Below are positions 49,629 through 57,500 of a DNA stretch of 64,000 nt, piece after piece; position 1 is the first letter of the stretch; every line of letters starts with the position of its first letter. The DNA comes from a virus. Location: positions 1 to 64,000 of the IMG/VR virus record IMGVR_UViG_3300017818_000007; one strand, given 5' to 3'. The position numbers and the translations under genes were made by a program. Under the pieces are notes generated by a model that ran no database searches, was not told where the DNA came from, and worked only from the letters and a program-made list of their open reading frames with translations.

Positions 49629-51049
49629 TGGATCATTTTTATGACGGACAAATAAGAAGATTTGTCACACAGTTTATTCGTGCTTTTTCAAATTTTTCTT
49701 ATAAAGACAATGCTGGTACATTGCGTAAAGTTCCTGCTACATACGGAAACTTAACACGTCAAGTAGCACACATTATTCGTGACAATAGTGAAAACAAAGT
49801 TATTAGTGCACCTCGTATTGCTTGTTATATCACAGGATTAGAGTATGCACGTGAGCGTGTACAAAGTCCGACACACGTTGATAAATTACATTTTAGAAAA
49901 CGTGATTATAACGAAGCAACACAGCAATACGAAGATGTTCAAGGGGTTGGTAATACTGTTGAACGTTTGATGCCTGTACCATTTACACTAAGAATGAAGG
50001 CAGATATTTGGTCAACTAATACAGATCAAAAATTACAAATTATGGAACAAATACTTGTTCTATATAACCCTGCACTAGAAATACAAACAACAAACAACTA
50101 TGTTGATTGGACTTCACTTAGTTTAATTGAACTAGCAAGTGTAAACTATTCAACTAGAAGTATTCCGCAAGGAACTGAAACAGAAATTGATATAGGTGAA
50201 ATGGAATTTACAATGCCTATATGGATTACACCTCCTGCTAAAGTTAAAAAACTTGGAGTCATTGAAAAAATTATTATGAATATTTTTGATGAGTCAGGAA
50301 GTATTAGTGACGGCTTTATTGATGCAACTATTCCAATGGCAACAGTTGTTAAATCTCCAGGCGATTTTAAATTACTTGTATTAAACAATACTGCTAAACT
50401 ACTGCATACCGGAGAAGGTGTTTCAGAATCAAATACAGGTATCTTTACTAGAACAGGCGATCCTATTAGTTGGTTTAAACTATTAGATCAATATCCAGGG
50501 AAATTCACTGCCGGTACTAGTAGTATTAGATTACTAAAGAGCGATGGTAATGAAGTTGTTGCTACAATTAGTTTAAACCCTACAGATGACAACGAAATGG
50601 TTCTTTCAATTGATAGTGATACTGTTCCAGAAAACACAGTATTAGCAGACAGTGTTAATAGTAGAGGAACAATAGATGCTATTATTGATCCTACAAAATA
50701 TGCCCCAGACTACTCTACAATAAGTGCTGGAACAAGATATCTAATACTAAATCCAATTAATCCAAATGTAAAAGGTGATAGTTCTGACGCAAATGCAAAT
50801 GCCTGGCAAAATGCTGATGGTTCTGTATTTAAAGCAGAAGAAAATGACATTATAGTTTGGACTGGAACACAATGGGAAATTGTGTTAGACGCAAGTGGCA
50901 CAAATAGCGGAGCCGATTCTGCTTCCTCACCAGACCCAGTGTATATAACTAATACATATACTGGTATTCAGTACAAGTTAGATAATGGTGCTTGGCTGAA
51001 GAGTTTTGAAGGTGAATATGAGGCAGATGAATGGAGACTAGTTCTGTAA
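49628..51049 (+). CDS. 15: Tail terminator/sheath stabiliser (gp15)
   Basis: The N-terminal ~230 residues (FYDGQIRRFVTQFIRAFSNF, then LRKVPATYGNL, PVPFTLRMKADIWSTNTDQK, LQIMEQILVLYNP) fit gp15, which caps the tail tube and sheath. At 473 residues it is much longer than T4's ~270. The extra C-terminal part includes TISAGTRYLILNP, NDIIVWTGTQWEIVLD and YKLDNGAWL, the same W-type surface module seen in the sheath and gp14. It overlaps gp14 by one base. Confidence 0.85.
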   Translation: MDHFYDGQIRRFVTQFIRAFSNFSYKDNAGTLRKVPATYGNLTRQVAHIIRDNSENKVISAPRIACYITGLEYARERVQSPTHVDKLHFRKRDYNEATQQYEDVQGVGNTVERLMPVPFTLRMKADIWSTNTDQKLQIMEQILVLYNPALEIQTTNNYVDWTSLSLIELASVNYSTRSIPQGTETEIDIGEMEFTMPIWITPPAKVKKLGVIEKIIMNIFDESGSISDGFIDATIPMATVVKSPGDFKLLVLNNTAKLLHTGEGVSESNTGIFTRTGDPISWFKLLDQYPGKFTAGTSSIRLLKSDGNEVVATISLNPTDDNEMVLSIDSDTVPENTVLADSVNSRGTIDAIIDPTKYAPDYSTISAGTRYLILNPINPNVKGDSSDANANAWQNADGSVFKAEENDIIVWTGTQWEIVLDASGTNSGADSASSPDPVYITNTYTGIQYKLDNGAWLKSFEGEYEADEWRLVL

Positions 51050-51477
51050 AAGATATAATTTGTAGTGGTGCATTGTTTTATGCAAAGGACACCAGTCGCT
51101 TTTTATTCCTACAAAGAACAAAACATAAAACAGCAGGCCAATGGGGTCTTGTTGGTGGCATGAGTGAAGAAGGCGAAACGCCTTGGAAAGCACTTGAAAG
51201 AGAAATCTTAGAGGAAGTTGGCAAAACTCCAAAATTTGAAAAAATTATTCCTTTAGAATTATATACTTCAAAAGACGAAAAGTTCTTTTTTCACACTTAT
51301 ATTGTTGTAGTAGAAAAAGAGTTTATTCCTACATTAAACAACGAGCATTCAGGATATGCATGGACATATGCTAAAGATTATCCAAAACCTTTACACGTTG
51401 GCTTACGTAATACACTTCAAAGCAAAGTAAATCAAACAAAAATTGAAACAATAGTTGAAGTAGTTAAAAGTTTATGA
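51031..51477 (+). CDS. NUDIX hydrolase
   Basis: The NUDIX box is complete: GGMSEEGETPWKALEREILE followed by EVG, starting near residue 42. It cleaves a nucleoside diphosphate linked to another group. The gene lies between gp15 and the heptose genes, overlapping both by a few bases, so a role in nucleotide-sugar or ADP-sugar turnover is plausible but not shown. Length (148) is typical for a single domain. Confidence 0.9.
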   Translation: METSSVKDIICSGALFYAKDTSRFLFLQRTKHKTAGQWGLVGGMSEEGETPWKALEREILEEVGKTPKFEKIIPLELYTSKDEKFFFHTYIVVVEKEFIPTLNNEHSGYAWTYAKDYPKPLHVGLRNTLQSKVNQTKIETIVEVVKSL

Positions 51478-52709
51478 TCAAAGTTATTGGCGACATAATG
51501 TTAGATCGATGGATCTATGGTAATGCTGATCGTGTCAGTCCCGAGGCTCCGGTACCTGTATTAAAAGAAGAAAGTCAAGAATACAGTGTAGGTGGTGCAG
51601 GAAATTTAGCACTTAATCTTGCAAATTTAAATGTAGAACTAGACTTGTACTCAGCACTTTCTCAAGATAAAGAAGGGTTTAAAGTCTTAGAATTATTAAA
51701 AAATTATACAACGTTAAGCAGTAATATTGTTCTTGATTCTAAAACAACTACAACAAAGACTCGTTTAGTTGGCCAAGGTGGACAACATATAATGAGATGG
51801 GATAGAGAAGAACATTACATTGGCGATTTAAAAAATAGAATAGATTACAATGAAGATTTTTATGTTATAAGCGATTATAATAAAGGTGTTATTGACTTAG
51901 AATTAATGAGCAAATTAAAGAATAAAAAAGTTTTTGTTGATCCTAAGCAAATGCCACAAATGTATAAAGATGCATTTTTAGTTAAACCAAATATGTTTGA
52001 GTTTAGATCATGGTTTGGAGATTTTTCAGTTTCAAAAGCAAGACAAAAATTAAATGATTTTTATTGGACTTGGTTAGTAGTGACTGACGGTGCTAACGGT
52101 GTTTACGTTATCAACGAAACAGATGATTGGCATTTTAAAGAAGAAGTAAGAGAAGTGGCTGACGTCACGGGGGCAGGAGATACATTCCTAGCAGTGTTAG
52201 TGTATGCTTATGCTACAAAAAACATGACTATACCTGATGCTTGTAAACTAGCCTGTTATGCTAGTGCTAGGAATGTTGAAAAAAGAGGTGTGCATTTAGT
52301 TTCTTTTGAAGATTTAAATAGAGGAATTGTTTGGACAAACGGTGTATTTGATATACTACACCCTGGACATTTAGAGTTATTAAAATACTCAAAAAGTCTA
52401 GGAAGAAAACTTATTGTTGGTATTAATGATGATGAAAGTGTAAAAAGATTAAAAGGTCCTACAAGACCTATTAATAACTTTTTAATTAGAAAACGACAAT
52501 TAGAAATGCTACCATGGGTCGATGAAGTTGTTGTTTTTACTGAAGATACTCCGCAACAAATATTAGAAGATATTAGGCCTGATATTATTGTTAAAGGTGG
52601 GGACTATACAACAGAAACAACAGTTGGACACGAACTTGCTGAAGTTAAAATTTTTCCAACTATTGAAGGTCACAGTACAACAGATATCATTGGAAGGATT
52701 AAAGAATGA
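51474..52709 (+). CDS. hldE: Bifunctional heptose-7-phosphate kinase / heptose-1-phosphate adenylyltransferase
   Basis: Residues ~1-275 are a PfkB-type kinase (GGAGNLALNLANL near residue 38, VADVTGAGDTFLAVL near 225 with the catalytic Asp). Residues ~280-411 are a nucleotidyltransferase (VWTNGVFDILHPGHLELL with the HPGH site, GINDDESVKRLKG). This is the full HldE architecture, slightly short of the usual ~475. With HldD downstream it would make ADP-heptose for LPS core. Four-base overlaps on both sides point to one operon. Confidence 0.92.
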   Translation: MIKVIGDIMLDRWIYGNADRVSPEAPVPVLKEESQEYSVGGAGNLALNLANLNVELDLYSALSQDKEGFKVLELLKNYTTLSSNIVLDSKTTTTKTRLVGQGGQHIMRWDREEHYIGDLKNRIDYNEDFYVISDYNKGVIDLELMSKLKNKKVFVDPKQMPQMYKDAFLVKPNMFEFRSWFGDFSVSKARQKLNDFYWTWLVVTDGANGVYVINETDDWHFKEEVREVADVTGAGDTFLAVLVYAYATKNMTIPDACKLACYASARNVEKRGVHLVSFEDLNRGIVWTNGVFDILHPGHLELLKYSKSLGRKLIVGINDDESVKRLKGPTRPINNFLIRKRQLEMLPWVDEVVVFTEDTPQQILEDIRPDIIVKGGDYTTETTVGHELAEVKIFPTIEGHSTTDIIGRIKE

Positions 52710-53197
52710 TTGTTGAAGCATATTTGCCTAACTGGAAAGACTACGAAGAGATTTATAATGAGTGGTCAAACAAATCTTCTGACAACTGGAAAACACAGTC
52801 AACAACAGTAGGGTTTGATATTGGCCAACCTGGTATTCCTAATTCTTTTGATGTAAAACTAAAAGAAGATTATAATAAAGCAATACAACAAATTATTCCT
52901 AATTGGTCATTTGGAAAAATATTAAACATTTGGGGTGTTTATTATAGAGATTATGGATATCAAACTGTACATAGGCACAACCAAGACAGTGTAGCAACTA
53001 TTCTTTATTTTGATACACAACCTGAAGAAGATAAGTTGACAACACTTAATGGTTTATTTTATACTATACACGACGATCAACACAAAACAATTAAACCAGA
53101 ACCAGGAAAATTATTATTAATTAATTGGGACGTTTGGCACGGAGTGTATCCTGCTAAAGAACCTAGAAGAAGTTTTATGGTGGATTTTGCTACATGA
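52706..53197 (+). CDS. 2OG-Fe(II) oxygenase-like protein
   Basis: A 163-residue protein with TVHRHNQDSVATILYF (His89, His91), LLLINWDVWHGVYPA (His145) and RRSFMVDF (Arg155). This fits a short phage oxygenase, with HxH replacing the usual HxD. The substitution leaves catalysis uncertain. It lies inside the heptose operon with four-base overlaps on both sides, so a sugar or nucleotide sugar may be its substrate. Confidence 0.6.
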   Translation: MIVEAYLPNWKDYEEIYNEWSNKSSDNWKTQSTTVGFDIGQPGIPNSFDVKLKEDYNKAIQQIIPNWSFGKILNIWGVYYRDYGYQTVHRHNQDSVATILYFDTQPEEDKLTTLNGLFYTIHDDQHKTIKPEPGKLLLINWDVWHGVYPAKEPRRSFMVDFAT

Positions 53198-54024
53198 ATA
53201 TTTTAATTACAGGAAACGAAGGATTTATAGGACAAAACTTATCAACGTATTTGGTAAGTAAAGGACACACAGTAGAAGGATTCGAATGGAAAGGAGATGG
53301 TATTATACCTGACCCAAGTACATATGATTGGGTTATACACCTTGGCGCAATTAGTTCAACAACTGAAACAGATGTTGAAAAGATCATGAAACAAAATTAC
53401 GAATTTACAATGAATCTTTTACAAATTTGTGATAGAATGGGTGTTAATATACAACTTGCAAGTTCAGCAAGTGTGTATGGTCCTGGTTTAGACGGATTTA
53501 AAGAAGAGTCTAACTGTTTACCAAAAAGTCCATATGCTTGGACAAAGTATCTAATTGATCGTTGGTTAAAAGAAGCAGGAGTAAATGACTTTAATATGCT
53601 TGTACAAAGTTTTAGATACTTTAATGTTTACGGACCGCACGAAGATCATAAAGGCGACCAAGCAAGTCCTGTGCATAAATTTACACAGCAAGCCAAAGAT
53701 AATAAAGTTATTAAATTATTTGAAAACAGTGACAAGTATGTAAGAGATTTTGTTTGTGTTAGCGATGTATGTCGAGTACATGAAGAAATGTTAACACAAG
53801 ACACTAGTGGTATTTTTAATGTAGGCACAGGAACAACTACAAGTTTTAAAGAAGTTGCTGATGTAATTGCAAATAAGTGGGGAGCAAAAGTAGAAACTAT
53901 TCCTATGCCAGAAAATTTAAAAGGACAATATCAAGAATATACTTGTGCAGACTTGACAAATTTAAATAAACATTGTAAAATAAACGATTATATGACAGTA
54001 AAGGAATATATTAATGCCTACTAA
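53194..54024 (+). CDS. hldD: ADP-heptose 6-epimerase (HldD-type SDR)
   Basis: An extended short-chain dehydrogenase of 276 residues. The NAD site GNEGFIGQNL lies at residues 7-16, SSASVYGPG near 89, and the Tyr/Lys pair in SPYAWTKYLI. The HldD-specific stretches are HLGAISSTTETDVEKIMKQN, SFRYFNVYGPHEDHKGDQAS, YVRDFVCVSDV and LKGQYQEYTCADLTNL. It converts ADP-D-glycero- to ADP-L-glycero-manno-heptose. It follows HldE in the same operon. Confidence 0.88.
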   Translation: MNILITGNEGFIGQNLSTYLVSKGHTVEGFEWKGDGIIPDPSTYDWVIHLGAISSTTETDVEKIMKQNYEFTMNLLQICDRMGVNIQLASSASVYGPGLDGFKEESNCLPKSPYAWTKYLIDRWLKEAGVNDFNMLVQSFRYFNVYGPHEDHKGDQASPVHKFTQQAKDNKVIKLFENSDKYVRDFVCVSDVCRVHEEMLTQDTSGIFNVGTGTTTSFKEVADVIANKWGAKVETIPMPENLKGQYQEYTCADLTNLNKHCKINDYMTVKEYINAY

Positions 54025-54406
54025 TGATGAAAATACACCAGAACGTTTAAACGGTAAAGTTGAAAAAGCGTGGGGGTATGAATTAATTTGGGCAACCAAC
54101 GACAAGTATTGTGGCAAAATACTTTTCTTTGAAAAGAAAGGCTCTAAGTTTTCAATGCACTTTCATAAGGAAAAAGACGAAAGTTGGTTTGTTAATAATG
54201 GAAAATTTCTTTTACGTTATATTGATCCACGCACTGCAACTATGCACACAAAAGAACTTAATCCCGGCGATGTTTGGAGAAACCCGCCATTATTGCCGCA
54301 TCAATTAGAAGCATTAGAGGATAACAGTTCAATTACTGAAGTGAGTACTGCTGATAGTGTTGCTGACAACTATAGAATTTTACCAGGCGATTCGCAAACT
54401 ACTTAG
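54014..54406 (+). CDS. Cupin-domain protein (phosphomannose isomerase-like)
   Basis: A 130-residue cupin: EKAWGYELIWATNDKYCGKI, SMHFHKEKDESWFVNNG (metal His/Glu), LNPGDVWRNPPLLPHQLEAL (second His). It resembles the ManC C-terminal cupin and the cupin half of the fusion in the sugar island. As the last gene of the heptose operon it may act on a sugar phosphate. It overlaps HldD by 11 bases. Confidence 0.78.
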   Translation: MPTNDENTPERLNGKVEKAWGYELIWATNDKYCGKILFFEKKGSKFSMHFHKEKDESWFVNNGKFLLRYIDPRTATMHTKELNPGDVWRNPPLLPHQLEALEDNSSITEVSTADSVADNYRILPGDSQTT

Positions 54407-54524
54407 TTTTCTTTTTAATCCAACGATAGGCCGTATAGCCTAACAATAGTACAATAATAGTACCAATTCCATCTATCCAAGATGTTTCGTTCATTGCTCT
54501 GATTAGATCTGCTGTAATTTCCAT
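54399..54524 (-). CDS. Small single-pass membrane protein (41 aa)
   Basis: A short N-terminal polar region (MEITADLIRAMNETSWIDG) is followed by a hydrophobic helix (IGTIIVLLLGYTAY) and a basic tail (RWIKKKTK). The ATG overlaps the TAA of the giant fibre gene (TAATG). It overlaps the convergent cupin gene by eight bases. The topology resembles small phage holin-like or envelope proteins, but there is no lysis gene nearby. Confidence 0.6.
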   Translation of the reverse strand: MEITADLIRAMNETSWIDGIGTIIVLLLGYTAYRWIKKKTK

Positions 54525-57500
54525 TATGCTTGTGCCTCTGACCAACGTAGAATAAGTTCGCCTGATACAGCACTACCTGATGTTTTATACACGTTAATTG
54601 CTAGTACGTCTGGACCGTTCGGGAATGTACCTCTACCACCTAGTGTGGTATTAGTTAATTCTTTAATGAACGACAAGTCTAGTGTTGAACGCTCTCCAGG
54701 TCTAGCAACAAAACCAAATATTGTTTCACCTGGTTGTGCATACGGTGGTGCTGTAAAGTCAAATGTCACTGTTGTAGTACCTTTATTAATAGTACTACTA
54801 TCTGTACTTTGTGAGAATGAAACTGCATAATATTCCACGTTGTTCCATTCTTTTAGTTCAACTGTAGAAACAGATGTGTTAGCAGGAAAACGTGTTTCAC
54901 TTGATGCTACTGATGTACCTTGTGTTGCGCCTGATGCTTCCCAAGTTGCTTTTGTAAAATACATTTCAGATGTTGGTGCATCTTTGAATGTATTTGTAAT
55001 TGTAGTAGTGACTGCTGTATTTTGGCCAACTGTACCGCTTGGTCTTTGACTAATATCCAACCTAACACCATTTACATACTGTCCAGCGACATGGTCATAT
55101 AAAAAGTCACCTGTATTAACTCTTGTAATCGTTGTACCTGCGGCAATATTTGTACCAGTAATTGGTTTACCAATTGAATCATTAATTGTCGCTTGATTTG
55201 CTAGATAGTCAGTTTCTTTAATATACAGTGTTTGTCTTCTATCTGAAACTGATCTCCAATACGATTGGTTAGTATTATATTTTTGCCATACTTGAACGTT
55301 AAATGTAATTGGTGCCTGTGTTGTTGCTGTTGTTGTGACTGTTGAAGCGCCGCCGTTCCAGTTAACAGAACCACCCGGTGCAATCTGTGCGAAACTTGGC
55401 TGTCCACCTTGTGCAACACCTGTTAGACCCTGCCAACCAATGTCATCTGGATTGACTGGATAGTTTTGCGGATTAAGCACACCTGCAACAACAATGTTTC
55501 CTGTTTGTCCACTAGCGTTTGGTTCTGTAGTAATTTCAAGACCTTCTAGTAGCAACTGTGCTCTGTTAATAAGTTCTCTTTCGCCCAAGTCACCTGTTAG
55601 TGCATTAGATACACTAGGTGCTAGTCTAATTAGGAAAGACGTAAATGGTGTTGTACTAAACTGTGTACCTGTGGAAGTATATGAGAATAAGAATCCTCTA
55701 TCTGAATCAAAACCACCGTCTGTAATAAACGAAGAACCCCAGTGTTGAATAATTGGCGTTGTAGTATTACTTGCTAGTACCATTCCTGTCTTAGCACTGT
55801 GCGAATCCGCTGGGCCTGCTGTGTATGTTCTGGTTGCACCTGAAGCAAATTGCTGTAATGGTGCTTCACGTGTACACCCGATTAACGTGTTTCCGTCAAT
55901 ACTTGAATATGTAATTAATTCGTTGTCAATGTATACTGTACCGCCATCTTCAGGAAAATCACTAGCATCTTCTAACTCAATACTTGTGTCACTAAAACTG
56001 ATATTTGATTTTAGTTTACCAATAGCACTTTCGTTAATGACTTCATAACGCACAGGTTGGTTTCCTGTTCTCATATATGCTTCTGTGTTAATATTTGAAT
56101 TACGCATTCTATGAGCCATGATAAAATTACCATCACTGCCTCTAAACATATAATCAATAAATCCAGCACCATACCATGAGTATTGAATTCCAATCATCTG
56201 CATATATGAAATATCTAAATCATAACCCGATTTGCCTGTTCCATCACACTTATCTCTATTCCAATGATCTTGTCTTGCTTTTTTATCAACAACTTTAGCC
56301 ATCTTAGCACCACTAATATTGCTAATACCTCTATAGTCAGGCGATACGTTAATACTTGATTGATTGTTAACTTTTGTCACAACGTGAGTCATACCACGAA
56401 TAACAATTCTATCACCAACACTTAATTGGTCTTGAAATCTAGTATTTGTTCCTGTAATTTCGTTTTGATCTTTATATGCTGTACAAGTACCCGATAACTG
56501 GAAAGTAGCACTTCGTTGTACACAATACAAGTGTTTACCAGTGTATTCAAAGAAGATACCATTTTGATCATCATATGTTCCTGCTCTAACAACAGCACCG
56601 TGCCATAATCTAGTTTGACACTGTGGATTATCTGTAAGTGTTGCAGTAGTATCACCTAAGATATATTTTGCTCTTACAGTAAAACTACGTTCGTCAATAA
56701 CACTATCTACAGCATACTGCCCGTTATATCCTGCTGTTTCAATACCTTTAATTCGAATAGTTGCTCCAACTTGTAGACCGTGATCTACATCATCTGTTGT
56801 GACTGTAATTGTACTATTAACCGCAGTTCCGTCTGCAGATGCATTTAAAATATCATAACTTGGTGCAAACAAAGCACCAGTTGTGTACATAATACCTTTA
56901 CCTGACTGGTATCTAATATATTTTTTACTTTGACGTATTGCCTGTGCGCCATGTACCGGTGAACCTGTTCCTAATTGTACACCACCGTCAAATGGTCTAT
57001 GTACAAAGAATGCATCCGGTCTAGGATAAACTGTTCCTCGAATTGGGTTGTCATTATTTGTTCCAGTATCGATAGCACCAACCGACAGTGCTTGATACGA
57101 AATTTGATCTAAAGCACTTACTGCCGTTGCAATAAATGATCCTGCCGCTAGGTAGTGATTGTTTCCTGTTCCATCAGTTAAATCATCTCCTGATTCAACA
57201 CTAACAATAAATGTTGAACCTGGTAGTAGACCATGAGGACTACCAAACGCAACACTAATTGTTGCTAGAGCATCAAAATCAACATCACTTCCTTGTGCTA
57301 GAGCACCTGTTGTTGATTCAGACATCGAAATTGTACTATAAACACTTATTGTATCACCTGCTTTTGCGGAACCTGTTCCACTTGCTGTTGTAAAACCACC
57401 AGTACCGTCAACTGTATCAGCAGACACTATTAAATCATTTGCAGGAGACTCTCCACCTAAATTATTGCCTGCAATAGTAATTCTATTTCCAATCTTATAA

